In this document: positions 26,788-35,704 of the stretch, piece after piece
Layout: each line of letters starts with the position of its first letter
How positions within the stretch are numbered: position 1 is the stretch's first letter
Origin: Arthrobacter sp. ISL-85
GTDB lineage: Bacteria; Actinomycetota; Actinomycetes; Actinomycetales; Micrococcaceae
DNA length: 64,000 nt
Direction of reading: 5' to 3'
Assembly (NCBI RefSeq): GCF_018613675.1
Contig: NZ_JAGGPQ010000018.1
Coordinates: forward strand, 35,854-99,853
The notes under the pieces: model-generated
Database searches by the model: none
The model's input: only the letters and a program-made list of their open reading frames with translations
Told to the model about the DNA's origin: nothing
Made by a program: the position numbers and the translations under genes

Positions 26788-28242
26788 ATGATGCCCGAGT
26801 CCGCTGAGCGCGAATTTGATGTTGTTGTTATCGGCGCAGGCGCCGTAGGGGAAAACGTGGCCGACCGCGTTGTCCAGGGCGGCCTGACGGTCGTACTCGT
26901 GGAGGCGGAACTGGTGGGCGGGGAGTGCTCCTACTGGGCGTGCATGCCGTCGAAGGCACTCCTTCGGCCAGGCGCCGCGCTCCATGGGGCGCAGACGACG
27001 CCGGGCGCCAAGGAGGCAGTCACGCGCACCCTCGACGCCGCTGCCGTCCTGGCGCGCCGCAACTACTTCACGTCCAACTGGCAGGATGACGGCCAGGTGA
27101 CGTGGGTGAAGGACACGGGCATTGAACTGGTACGCGGCCACGCCTGGCTGACTGGCCCCAAAGCCGTGGAGGTGGCTGGCCTGGACGGGACGCAGCACCT
27201 GCTGCGGGCTCGGCAGGCCGTAGTGCTTGCCACCGGCTCCACCCCCAACACCCCGCCCATCGAGGGACTGCAGGATGTGCAGGTCTGGGGAACGCGGGAA
27301 GCAACGTCGGCCAGCGAGGTTCCGGAGCGGCTGACAGTATTGGGCGGCGGAGTGGCTGGTGTGGAGCTGGCCCAGGCCTTCGCCCGGCTCGGTTCACGCG
27401 TCACCTTGGTGGCACGCAGCAAACTGCTGGGCAATTTTCCTGGGGAGGCGTCCGCACTGGTCGCAGCAGGGCTGCGGGCGGACGGCGTCGAACTCCGCCT
27501 GAATACCGCCACGGACCGGATCAGCGGAAACGACGACGGCACCCTCACCCTCACACTTGGCGACGGAACCAGTGTCACCTCCGAAAAGGTCCTGGTTTCC
27601 ACCGGCCGCCACCCGGCACTGGAAGGCCTGGGCCTGGAAAGCGTCGGTTTCGAGCCTGATGAGTCCGGCCACCTGTCCCTGTCAACGGACGCCTCAGGCC
27701 TGGTCCGGGAAACTCCGGGCGACGAACCCTGGCTCTACGCGGTGGGTGACGCCGCGGGCAAGAACCTTTTCACCCATCAGGGCAAATACGAGGCCCGAGC
27801 CACCGGCGATGCCATTGCCGCCCGGGCCAAGGGCGAGCTGAAGGGAACCCCGGGCGACTGGACCCGCTATGCCCAGACGGCCAGCCAGCACGCCGTGCCC
27901 AGCGTCGTTTTCACGGACCCCGAGCTGGCCAGCGTGGGACGCACCCTGGAGGTGGCCAGTAAGGACGGGTACAACGCATCTTCCGTGGAACTGCCCATCC
28001 AGGTGGCAGGCTCCTCCCTCCACTCCGAGAACTACGAGGGGTGGGCGCAACTGGTGGTGGATGAAGACCGCAGGGTTCTCCTCGGTGCAACGTTTGCCGG
28101 CCCCGACGTGGCCGAACTGCTGCACGCAGCAACCGTCGCCGTGGTGGGCGAGGTGCCGCTGGACCGGCTCTGGCATGCCGTCCCCTCCTACCCCACCATC
28201 AGCGAGGTGTGGCTGCGCCTGCTGGAGAAGTACGGCCTCTGA
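26788..28242 (+). CDS. Flavoprotein disulfide reductase-like NAD(P)H oxidoreductase
   Basis: A 484-residue FAD enzyme of the lipoamide dehydrogenase/mercuric reductase family. FAD site GAGAVG is at 16-21 and the redox pair Cys47-x4-Cys52 in GGECSYWACMPSKAL. The NAD(P) site is VLGGGVAGVELAQAF and the second FAD motif is YAVGDAAG. The C-terminal His-Glu dyad (HPTxSE) instead reads YPTISE, so the general acid/base histidine is replaced. It may be a quinone or small-molecule reductase rather than a true disulfide reductase. A TAGGCT box 8 nt before the start suggests leaderless mRNA; ATG at 26791 is an alternative start. Confidence 0.85.
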   Translation: MMPESAEREFDVVVIGAGAVGENVADRVVQGGLTVVLVEAELVGGECSYWACMPSKALLRPGAALHGAQTTPGAKEAVTRTLDAAAVLARRNYFTSNWQDDGQVTWVKDTGIELVRGHAWLTGPKAVEVAGLDGTQHLLRARQAVVLATGSTPNTPPIEGLQDVQVWGTREATSASEVPERLTVLGGGVAGVELAQAFARLGSRVTLVARSKLLGNFPGEASALVAAGLRADGVELRLNTATDRISGNDDGTLTLTLGDGTSVTSEKVLVSTGRHPALEGLGLESVGFEPDESGHLSLSTDASGLVRETPGDEPWLYAVGDAAGKNLFTHQGKYEARATGDAIAARAKGELKGTPGDWTRYAQTASQHAVPSVVFTDPELASVGRTLEVASKDGYNASSVELPIQVAGSSLHSENYEGWAQLVVDEDRRVLLGATFAGPDVAELLHAATVAVVGEVPLDRLWHAVPSYPTISEVWLRLLEKYGL

Positions 28243-28249
28243 GCTTTAT

Positions 28250-28278
28250 TTGAACTGACCAGTCAGTTCGGTTAGCCT
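28250..28278 (+). promoter_or_regulatory. TetR operator inside the promoter of the YhgE operon
   Basis: GAACTGAC-CA-GTCAGTTC (28252-28269) has perfect 8-bp arms. It lies in the spacer of a TTGAAC-17 nt-TAGCCT promoter (28250-28278), so a bound repressor would exclude RNA polymerase. The TetR gene is third in the operon this promoter drives. Confidence 0.7.
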
Positions 28279-28308
28279 TGATGCAGACTTCTTCTGCGAA
28301 AGGCAATC

Positions 28309-29016
28309 TTGCTCTCAGCACACCAGCTCCAGGCCAAAGGACGCCGGGACCCGCTGCTTCCCTCCACATCGCTTACCGTTGCCCGCGGCGAACTGCTGCT
28401 CGTCAGCGGGGACAGGCAGGACCAGCGCACGGCGTTGTCCCTGCTGCTCAGCGGCAGGATGAGGGTTGCCGGGGGCCAGCTCACCTGGGACAACGTCTCC
28501 CGGACCAAGCAGCTCCGCCTGGCGGCGGCCCTGGTGGACTCCCCCGGTGTCAACGAACCCGAGGAACACCTCAGCGTCCGCGACCTTGTGACCGAAGACC
28601 TCGCCCTGATACCCCGCCGCTACCGCGGTGCACTGCTCAGCGGCCCCTGGCTGAAGGTCAACCGATTCGAGGACATCGCCGGCTTGTGGACGGAGCAGCT
28701 GGATCCCGGGCGGCGGCTTGCACTGCTGACCGCGTTGGCCCTGGCCAACCCCCGCACGGACCTGCTGGTGGTTGACTCGCCGGACCGCCACAGTGCGGAC
28801 GAGTCCACTTGGCTGCCGCGCCTTCAGGACCTGGCGTACGACGCCGGCCGGCCCCTCGCCGTCGTAGCGGCAGTCAGTGCCGTCCCCGCGTCCTGGGACG
28901 GTCCGGTGGCCGTGATTGGCAATGCCGTACCTGTAGCGCCGGCTGCGGAGCCGACGGAAGCCGCCCCTGACCCGGAAACCCAGGAAACCACCTTCGAAAC
29001 AGAGGTTGCCAAGTGA
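28309..29016 (+). CDS. Degenerate ABC-type ATPase-like protein
   Basis: A 235-residue protein with the fold order of an ABC ATPase but broken motifs. The Walker A position reads SGDRQDQRTALSLLLSG instead of GxxGxGKS/T, and the Walker B region reads LLVVDSPDRHS instead of LLLDEP. A signature-like stretch LDPGRRLALLTALALANP precedes it. It probably cannot hydrolyse ATP. The last 50 residues are Ala/Pro/Glu-rich. TTG at 28309 follows GAAAGG at good spacing. The stop overlaps the next start (GTGA), so it is made with the YhgE protein and may be its regulatory partner. Confidence 0.75.
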   Translation: MLSAHQLQAKGRRDPLLPSTSLTVARGELLLVSGDRQDQRTALSLLLSGRMRVAGGQLTWDNVSRTKQLRLAAALVDSPGVNEPEEHLSVRDLVTEDLALIPRRYRGALLSGPWLKVNRFEDIAGLWTEQLDPGRRLALLTALALANPRTDLLVVDSPDRHSADESTWLPRLQDLAYDAGRPLAVVAAVSAVPASWDGPVAVIGNAVPVAPAAEPTEAAPDPETQETTFETEVAK

Positions 29017-31049
29017 CTGTCCTGCGGCTGGCCCGCTCCGAACTCAAGCGCATGACCGGCGGGCTGCTGCCCAAGCTGACCATCCTGGCGCTGACCATGG
29101 TCCCGCTGCTCTACGGCGCGGTCTATCTTTACGCGAACTGGGATCCCTATGGCCACCTCAACAACCTGGATGCGGCCCTGGTGGTGGAGGACACCGGCGC
29201 CCCCGCTGCCGACGGCACCCGGCTGGAGGCAGGGACAAAGGTGGCGGACAGCCTGGTGGAGGGCAATGTTTTCCACTGGGTGCCGGTGGGCAGCTCGACG
29301 GAAGCCGATGCAGGAGTCCGCAGCGGCCAGTACGCCTTCGCGCTGAAGATCCCCAAGGACTTCTCGGCCAACCTGGTCTCCCCCGGCAGCTTTGACTCGG
29401 CCAGCCAGGCCATGCTGAACGTGACCACGAACGATGCAAACAACTACCTGCTGAGCACCATCGTGGACAAGCTGACCACCGCCGTGCACACCACTGTGGC
29501 CAAGCAAGTGGGCGAGGAGACCGCCAACCAGCTCCTCACCGGGTTCGGCACCATCCACTCCAAAATGGCCCAGGCCGCGGACGGCGCTTCCCAGCTGGCC
29601 GACGGCGTGGCAACGCTGAGGGACGGAACGGTCACCCTCCACGAAGGGACCTCAGCCCTGAGCAGCGGCGCAGACCAGCTGTACGCCGGCCAGCTGAAGC
29701 TGCGGGACGGCGCCAACCAGCTGACCGACGGCGCGGGGCAGCTCAGCAGCGGCCTGGCAGTCCTCAGGGACAAGACAGCCACCCTGCCCGCGGACACCCA
29801 GGCGCTCGCTTCCGGCGCTGCCCAGGTTGCCGCCGGAAACGCCCAGCTCAACGCCAAGGTGCAGGACGCGGCAGCCCAGCTGGCCGCGGTGGGCCAGGGC
29901 CTGCGCACCCGCGTGGTGGAGTCAAACAGCAGGCTGGTCGCGTCAGGCGTCCTGACCCAGGAACAGGCGGACAAGGTCCTGGCCGATTTCGATGCCACCG
30001 CGGCGACCAGTCCGTTGGCAGCCGCCCAGGGCAAGATCCAGGCAGACGCGGCCCAGGTCCAGCAGCTGGCCAGCGGTTCCGAGGCGGTCAGTGTTGGCGC
30101 CGCCCAGTTGGCAGCGGGAATGCCCGCACTCAAGGGTGGCATCGCCCAGGCCTCGGCAGGGGCTGACCAGCTGAACACGGGTGCCGCCACGCTGGCAGCC
30201 GGGGAGCAATCCGCCGTCGATGGCGCCGCCGGCGTTGCCGATGGAGCCCGGAAGGTCGACGCCGGGGCCGCCCAGCTTGCGGACGGCGCGGGCCAGGCCG
30301 CCACCGGCTCCCGTACCTTGTCGGACGAGATCGGCAAGGGTGCCGGGCAGGTCCCCAACCCTGACGACGCACAGAAGAGCAACCTGTCCCAGGTGATGGC
30401 AGATCCCGTGGCGGTCAGCAATGTCTCGCAGGCCAAGGCCGGATCCTACGGTGCCGGGCTGGCGCCGTTCTTCCTCACGCTGGCCATGTGGATCGGGATC
30501 TTCATGCTGGTCCAGGCCATGCGCCCCATAACGCAGCGGGCGCTGGCCTCCAACGCGCCGTCGTGGAAGATCGCGTTGGGCGGATGGCTGCCCTTCTTCC
30601 TGGTCTCGGTGGTGCAGGCATCGCTGTTGACCCTGGTGGCGGACGTGGCACTGGGGCTCAATCCCTCCCATCCAGTCCTGATGTGGCTGCTGATGCTGGC
30701 CGCTGCCATGGCATTCAGTGCCCTCATCCAGGGCGTCGTGGCGCTGCTGGGCTCGCCCGGAAAGCTCGTGGTGCTCATCCTCCTGGTCCTGCAGCTGGTG
30801 TCGTCCGGCGGCACGTTCCCGTGGCAGACCACCCCGGAGCCGCTGCATGTGGTGCACCAGGTCCTGCCCATGGGATACGTGGTGACCGGGATGCGGCACC
30901 TGATCTACGGCGGGGACCTGTCCATGATTGCCCCCACCTTTGTAGGCCTGCTGGGTTGCACTCTGCTGGGTGCGGCCATGTCCACGCTCGCGGTGCGGAA
31001 GAACAAGTACTGGACGCTCAAGACCCTGAAGCCGGAGATCGCGGTATGA
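29013..31049 (+). CDS. YhgE/Pip-family membrane protein
   Basis: A 678-residue protein. One membrane segment near residues 20-42 (KLTILALTMVPLLYGAVYLY) is followed by a long extracellular region with many GA-x-QL-x-x-G repeats (such as DGASQLADGV, GADQLYAG, DGANQLTDGAGQL), predicted coiled coil, and five or six C-terminal membrane segments with ABC-2 character. This is the layout of phage infection protein/EsaA-like YhgE proteins, related to type VII secretion EsaA. It starts with GTG overlapping the previous gene and its stop overlaps tetR. It may export a molecule or anchor a secretion complex. Confidence 0.88.
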   Translation: MTVLRLARSELKRMTGGLLPKLTILALTMVPLLYGAVYLYANWDPYGHLNNLDAALVVEDTGAPAADGTRLEAGTKVADSLVEGNVFHWVPVGSSTEADAGVRSGQYAFALKIPKDFSANLVSPGSFDSASQAMLNVTTNDANNYLLSTIVDKLTTAVHTTVAKQVGEETANQLLTGFGTIHSKMAQAADGASQLADGVATLRDGTVTLHEGTSALSSGADQLYAGQLKLRDGANQLTDGAGQLSSGLAVLRDKTATLPADTQALASGAAQVAAGNAQLNAKVQDAAAQLAAVGQGLRTRVVESNSRLVASGVLTQEQADKVLADFDATAATSPLAAAQGKIQADAAQVQQLASGSEAVSVGAAQLAAGMPALKGGIAQASAGADQLNTGAATLAAGEQSAVDGAAGVADGARKVDAGAAQLADGAGQAATGSRTLSDEIGKGAGQVPNPDDAQKSNLSQVMADPVAVSNVSQAKAGSYGAGLAPFFLTLAMWIGIFMLVQAMRPITQRALASNAPSWKIALGGWLPFFLVSVVQASLLTLVADVALGLNPSHPVLMWLLMLAAAMAFSALIQGVVALLGSPGKLVVLILLVLQLVSSGGTFPWQTTPEPLHVVHQVLPMGYVVTGMRHLIYGGDLSMIAPTFVGLLGCTLLGAAMSTLAVRKNKYWTLKTLKPEIAV

Positions 31050-31693
31050 CCACCGAACCAACATCCGCGGGCAAGGGGCTGCGGCCCGCCCGGACCAACG
31101 CCACCCGCCAGAAGCTCTTTGATGCCTCCATGGAGCTGATCGGCGAGCGCGGGGCTGCCAGCGTCACGGTGGATGAGATCGCGGCAGCGGCGGGGGTTTC
31201 CAAAGGCACCGTCTATTACAACTTCGGCAGCAAGTCCGAACTGATCGCGCAGCTCCTGCGGCACGGCGTGGACATCCTCAAGGCGCGGCTGCTCGACGCC
31301 GCCGACGCCGGAGCTGCAGGCGGCGACCCGTTGCTGGCCATGGAAGCGATGATCGGCCAGGCCATGGACTTCATGGCGGAGTACCCGTCCTTCGCGCGTC
31401 TGTGGGTCAGCGAAAACTGGCGGATTCCCAGCGAATGGCAGGGCACATTTTCTGTCCTGCGGGGGGAGCTCCTCGAGGTCATCGGCCACGCCGTGGAGAA
31501 GGTGGCCAAGGCCTACCCTGTGGACGATTCCGTGTCCAGGGGCAGCCTGGAAACGGCCATCTTTGGCGCATGCTTCGTGGTGGGCCTTGACCGGCAGACG
31601 TACAACCCCGAGCGCACCCGTGACCAAAGCGTTGCAGCAATCATGGCCATCATGCGCGGCTACGTCCTGAAGGGGCCTGCTCCTCGGGGATGA
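31046..31693 (+). CDS. TetR/AcrR-family repressor of the YhgE operon
   Basis: A 215-residue regulator with the TetR helix-turn-helix at about 20-66 (TRQKLFDASMELIGERG; VTVDEIAAAAGVSKGTVYYNF). The ligand domain is helical. It overlaps the YhgE stop by 4 nt (ATGA). The palindrome in the operon promoter at 28252-28269 is its likely binding site, giving negative autoregulation until an unknown ligand appears. Confidence 0.92.
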   Translation: MTTEPTSAGKGLRPARTNATRQKLFDASMELIGERGAASVTVDEIAAAAGVSKGTVYYNFGSKSELIAQLLRHGVDILKARLLDAADAGAAGGDPLLAMEAMIGQAMDFMAEYPSFARLWVSENWRIPSEWQGTFSVLRGELLEVIGHAVEKVAKAYPVDDSVSRGSLETAIFGACFVVGLDRQTYNPERTRDQSVAAIMAIMRGYVLKGPAPRG

Positions 31694-32382
31694 TGGAGCA
31701 CATGCACCATACGGGGAAGAGCGGAAAGTTCGCGGTGATCTGCGGGGTGGTTGCCGCCGGGCTGCTGGTGCTCACGGCGATGACCCTCGCCGAGCCGGTG
31801 TTCGTTGCGTTCGTGGGGGTCCTGGGGCTGGCGTACCTGGCCGCCCTCGCCGAGGTCCTGGTCCGGCGGCGGCGTCTTGCCCTGTTCGCCGCGGGCGCCG
31901 GGACCGCCCTCGCCCTCGGCTTTTCCCTGGCGTTCCTCAGCACGTGGGAGCTGGCGTTCGACGGCCAGCCCTCCTTCCTGGGCACCCCGCTTCCCACCCG
32001 CAACCCGGACAACTACTTCCTGGGGGCCGCGGGTGCATTGGCAGCAACGTTTGGTGTCCTCTTCCTGGGTGCCTTGTGGCCGGGACGGAGACGGACGACG
32101 GCGGCGCGCAGGCCGGCAGCACGGCTGGCGGCACAGCGTCCTTCCTCCCAGCGCGGCCCGTCACAGCGGACCGCCGCAACGACAGCGCGCAGCCCCCGGG
32201 CTGCCTTAGCGCGGGCGGGGGGCCAAACTTCCGGCGGCCAGTCCTCCCCCGTTCAGCGGCCCTCTGCCTCCCGCGCTCCGGCCCGGGAATCTGCAGCGCC
32301 GGGCAAGCGCCCGTCGTCGTCCGCCGCGCCGTTGCCCAGGCCGGTACCCAGGTCCGGCAGCGGCCCGCTCCCCCGCCGCTGA
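31690..32382 (+). CDS. Small membrane protein with low-complexity basic tail
   Basis: A 230-residue protein with four membrane segments in the first 135 residues, with a NPDNYFLGAAGA motif before the fourth, then about 90 residues rich in Arg, Ser, Ala and Pro. The start overlaps tetR (ATGATG). The tail overlaps the convergent EamA gene by 130 nt, so one of the two 3' ends may be overpredicted. No known family; possibly last gene of the YhgE operon. Confidence 0.6.
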   Translation: MMEHMHHTGKSGKFAVICGVVAAGLLVLTAMTLAEPVFVAFVGVLGLAYLAALAEVLVRRRRLALFAAGAGTALALGFSLAFLSTWELAFDGQPSFLGTPLPTRNPDNYFLGAAGALAATFGVLFLGALWPGRRRTTAARRPAARLAAQRPSSQRGPSQRTAATTARSPRAALARAGGQTSGGQSSPVQRPSASRAPARESAAPGKRPSSSAAPLPRPVPRSGSGPLPRR

Positions 32383-33254
32383 CGCCTGCCTGCTCCGGTG
32401 AGCACCGCCGTCGCCACGCCACCCAGGAGGAGCAGCCCACCTGCCAGCTCCGTGGGCGATGGGACCTCCGCGAGGACCAGCCAGGCAGCGCTCATGCCCA
32501 CCACGGGGACGAGCAAGGTGAACGGGACAACGGCCGACGACGGGTGGCTGGCCAGCAGCCGGTTCCAGATTCCGTAACCCACCAGTGAGGCGAATACAGC
32601 GGTGTACAGGGCGCTGAGCACGGTGGGCGCCTGGACGTTGGACAGTGAATTCCAGACGGGACCGGGCCCGTCGACCAGCACCGACAGCGCCGCCAGCGGA
32701 AGCGGCACCACGGCACCGGACCACACCACCAGCCCCAGGCCCGAGGCAGCCCTGGCCTTCCGGGCAATGACGTTTCCGGCTGCCCATGACAATGCAGCCG
32801 CCAGCACGATGACCAGCGGCAGGAGCGGGGCCACGGCGCTTCGGCCCATGGCCACGAGGGCCAGCCCGGCCACGCCCAGCACCACCCCTGCGAGCTGTCG
32901 CGCGCTGGGCCGCTCGCCAAGGAACGCCGCGGCGAGCAGGACAGTCAGCAGCACCTGCGCCTGCAGGACCAGCGACGCGAGGCCCGCCGGCATGCCCAGC
33001 GCCATGGCCAGGTAGAGGAGGCCGAACTGGCCTGCACTCATGAAGAGTCCGACCCCGAGAATGGCCTTCCAGGACACGTCCGGCTTCCTGACAAAGAAGA
33101 TCCATGGCACAACCACCAGGACGAAGCGCATCGCCACGAACAACAGCGGGGGGAAGTCTTGACCCCCGGCGTGCAGCCCAATATCGATGGCCACGAAGTT
33201 CAGGCCCCACAGCACGGCCACAACGACGGCAAGGAGGGAATCGCGGAGGTTCAC
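32253..33254 (-). CDS. EamA/DMT-family transporter
   Basis: A 333-residue protein with ten membrane segments in two EamA repeats (LLAVVVAVLWGLNFVAIDIG starts the first; SWAAGNVIARKA the second). The sequence looks like the O-acetylserine/cysteine or amino-acid metabolite exporter branch (RhaT/YedA-like). The GTG at 33254 begins MNLRDSLLAV with AGGA close upstream. A hydrophilic 40-residue tail overlaps the convergent gene and is longer than usual. Confidence 0.82.
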   Translation of the reverse strand: MNLRDSLLAVVVAVLWGLNFVAIDIGLHAGGQDFPPLLFVAMRFVLVVVPWIFFVRKPDVSWKAILGVGLFMSAGQFGLLYLAMALGMPAGLASLVLQAQVLLTVLLAAAFLGERPSARQLAGVVLGVAGLALVAMGRSAVAPLLPLVIVLAAALSWAAGNVIARKARAASGLGLVVWSGAVVPLPLAALSVLVDGPGPVWNSLSNVQAPTVLSALYTAVFASLVGYGIWNRLLASHPSSAVVPFTLLVPVVGMSAAWLVLAEVPSPTELAGGLLLLGGVATAVLTGAGRRQRRGSGPLPDLGTGLGNGAADDDGRLPGAADSRAGAREAEGR

Positions 33255-33325
33255 AGTCCTACTCTGGCAGAGCCTGGGATGAAGGTGGCACTTTTCCACC
33301 CGGGGGACGGCTGGGACATCCGGGG

Positions 33326-33853
33326 CTAATGTGCGCGCGGAACCTTGAACCGGGTGATCCGGGCGTCCTGGCCGTCGAGTTCGGCCCACGGCTTCTCCGT
33401 CTCAAGGACGGTGAGCGCATTGGTGGGGAAACGGGTCGCGGCGTCCATATAGGCGTCGTGGTCGGAATCCCGAGACGCGAGGTGCATGGCCAGGTCCTGC
33501 ACACCGGGCAGGTGCGCGATCAGCATCAGCGTGGTGACGGTGTCCGGCACGTGGTTGACCACCGTGAGCATCCGGAGTGCCGACGCCGCGTACAGTCCGT
33601 CTTCGAGTTTGGCCGTGGGGGCCTTGTCGCCGAGCTCTGAGCAGACCCACGTGCACGTTTGCCGGGTCCGCAGGGCGCTGGAGCAGAGAATGAAGTCCGG
33701 AACGATGTTGTGCTTGAGCAGCCAGCGTCCGGCCAGCGGCGCCTCCCGGTGCCCGCGCTCCTCCAGCGGCCGCTCGTGGTCGGCCACGCCGCCGGGCCAG
33801 TCAGCCTTGGCGTGGCGCATGATCACAAGGCGTCGAACGTGGTGCGAACTCAT
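33326..33853 (-). CDS. Histidine phosphatase (SixA-like)
   Basis: A 175-residue phosphoglycerate-mutase-like phosphatase with the catalytic RHAKA at residues 13-17 and second histidine in IAHLPGVQD. The short form resembles SixA, which removes phosphate from phosphohistidine proteins. Its substrate here is unknown. Monocistronic. Confidence 0.85.
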   Translation of the reverse strand: MSSHHVRRLVIMRHAKADWPGGVADHERPLEERGHREAPLAGRWLLKHNIVPDFILCSSALRTRQTCTWVCSELGDKAPTAKLEDGLYAASALRMLTVVNHVPDTVTTLMLIAHLPGVQDLAMHLASRDSDHDAYMDAATRFPTNALTVLETEKPWAELDGQDARITRFKVPRAH

Positions 33854-34219
33854 GGCCCAAGCCTAGCCCCAGCAAAAGCAGGAAAAGAGCGGCGGCAGCG
33901 TCACACCAAGCACCCTTTGCGCAGCGCCCCAAGAACACATGTGGCGGAGACTCAGGCTTCAGCACCAACCCAGAGCCCCAAAGCAGGCCCACAGTGACAC
34001 GACAACCAAGCAGCCGCGAACGCATAGTACTTGGAGAGGGCCAGACCGAACCGGAAGTGAAGTGCAGGCCATGCCGGTCGCTGCAGCGCAGCGAGGCATC
34101 CTGAAAGCGCCGTTGTTGCGTTGGGCCCACGCCGCCAGGGTTCCCTGGCCGAGCTTGCGAGGCGAGGGTGGCGGTGGGGAGGAACGAGCGCAGGCGCCGA
34201 AGGATGCCTCGCGAAAGCG
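33854..34219. other. Intergenic region with a 12-bp inverted repeat
   Basis: No convincing gene: open frames here are Arg/Ser-rich shadows. GCGAGGCATCCT (34091-34102) recurs inverted as AGGATGCCTCGC (34201-34212), 98 nt apart, just before the terminator of the next gene. It may fold as a long hairpin or be a decayed element. Confidence 0.4.
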
Positions 34220-34249
34220 AAGGCGCCCGCCCAGATGGGCAGGCGCCTT
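34220..34249 (-). terminator. Terminator of the orphan winged-helix regulator
   Basis: Arms AAGGCGCC (34220-34227) and GGCGCCTT (34242-34249) with an inner GCCC/GGGC pairing, 19 nt past the stop of the minus-strand gene. Confidence 0.65.
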
Positions 34250-34267
34250 TCGAGCAGAGATAAAGAC

Positions 34268-35134
34268 TTAGATCGAGTACTCCGGAGCGGCCCAGACAAC
34301 AACTTCCGGGTGCTCGTAGAACCGGTAGCCCTGGCCGCGGACGGTGCGGACCGTGTTGGCGAGGCGGCCCAGCTTGGAGCGGAGGCGGCGGATGTGGACG
34401 TCGATGGTGCGCTCGTTGGGCACTTCTTCGGCGTTGCGCCACAGTCCTTCGAGGAGTTCGTCACGGCCCACGGTGCGGGTGCCGTTTTCGACGAGGTAGT
34501 TGAGGAGCTCAAACTCCTTGAAGGTGAGGTTCAGGGATTCGCCGTCGAGGTGGACTTCACGGCGGGCGAGGTCGATGAGCACGCCGGAGGGGCGCGGTTC
34601 CTGCGGCTGGGCAGGACGTTGGGCCTCGGTGCGCTGGCGGGAGTTGACCGTGGGGTCGCCGAAGGTGGACCGGACGACGTCGAGCGCGGAACCGGGGGTG
34701 CCGGCGGGCGCTACCGCAACGGCAGCGTAGCTTTCGGCTCCGGAAACCAGGGACTGGGCGTAGGCGCGGATTTCCTGTGCGAGCTTGGCGATGGAGGTGC
34801 CGGCTGCCGCCGCTGTTTCCTCATCAATACCCATGTAGAGGACGAACCCGCGGGCGACGTTGTCGTTGGCTACCGGGCGGACCTGGTTTACGCCGGGCAC
34901 AACAGGGGTAGGGGCAGTGATGGGAGCGGGTTCGATGGGATGCACAGCGCGGAGCTGGCCGTATGAGTTCGGGTTGTATCCCTGCGGGGCGAAGCCTTGG
35001 GCGGGGAAGCTGCTGCCGGTAGTGGAAGGCGCAAGCGACGGACGCGGGCCGAAGCCGGGACGAAGGCCGGAGGGCTGGCCTGCCTTGGCGGCGTTGCGGA
35101 CAGAGATGTGGACGTATCCGGATGCAACTGACAT
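34268..35134 (-). CDS. Orphan winged-helix regulator without receiver domain
   Basis: A 288-residue protein. The C-terminal 100 residues are an OmpR/PhoB DNA-binding domain (LTFKEFELLNYLVENGTRTVGRDELL; RTIDVHIRRLRSKLG; VRTVRGQGYRFYE). There is no phospho-acceptor receiver. The first 95 residues are Pro/Gly/Asn-rich and probably disordered, and 95-165 form a small unknown domain (ARGFVLYMGIDEETAAAAGTSIAKLAQEI). No kinase is adjacent. It lies alone with a 570-nt upstream region, suggesting complex control. Confidence 0.82.
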   Translation of the reverse strand: MSVASGYVHISVRNAAKAGQPSGLRPGFGPRPSLAPSTTGSSFPAQGFAPQGYNPNSYGQLRAVHPIEPAPITAPTPVVPGVNQVRPVANDNVARGFVLYMGIDEETAAAAGTSIAKLAQEIRAYAQSLVSGAESYAAVAVAPAGTPGSALDVVRSTFGDPTVNSRQRTEAQRPAQPQEPRPSGVLIDLARREVHLDGESLNLTFKEFELLNYLVENGTRTVGRDELLEGLWRNAEEVPNERTIDVHIRRLRSKLGRLANTVRTVRGQGYRFYEHPEVVVWAAPEYSI

Positions 35135-35704
35135 GAAATGCTTACCTCAATGTGAAAGTGGCCGTCTCCGCGGCTCGAATGCTGGCTTCCCCGTCACGCG
35201 GACCGGGGAGGGGCGCCCGACGCTGGGCTTGGGGGCGAATGCCTAAGAACTTCGGTGGGTGGGAAGGTCAGGCGTGCATTCGACAACAGCGCATGTCGGC
35301 AGCAGCGGATGTGCTGGGCCAATATTCTGCGGCTGCAGGTGCTGTTGAGTTCTTGTTCACATTGGAAGTGTGACGCGTAACAATGCGAACTTGCAAGTAA
35401 CAATGGACTCAATCGTCCGCATCGTGAGACAAAACCGGGAATTGTGTTGCACGTCACTATTTCGGAAGCCTGGGGGAATTTGAACGCTTATCCCGGCAAG
35501 TGCCCGATTTCCCGAGCTTTCCGCAACATTCTTCGGCGAAACTCGTAATCGCCGAATACCTCCGAAATTCAACCGTTTGACGTGGAATCGCCCCGGGAGT
35601 TCGAAGCCGTGTCCAGCCAGCGTCCTGCCTCCAGCCAATTTATTGCCTGCTACCGGTGCGGACAGCCGGAGACGGGACGCTTAGCCATGGTTTCATCCGG
35701 GGCG
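35135..35704. other. Long AT-richer intergenic region
   Basis: 570 nt between two minus-strand genes. It is visibly less GC-rich than its surroundings (35340-35580). GTAACAATG occurs twice (about 35377 and 35396), with TTGTTCACATT close by, possible regulator half-sites. The only open frame above 90 codons (minus strand, 35357-35638) has non-native codon use. It probably holds the promoter and leader of the winged-helix gene. Confidence 0.4.

Noticed and set aside
32206..33210. 334-codon minus-strand frame inside the EamA gene
   Set aside because: Arg/Gly-rich shadow; the EamA frame has ten membrane segments.
35357..35638. 93-codon minus-strand frame in the AT-richer gap
   Set aside because: No ribosome site, codon use unlike the host, no recognisable motif.
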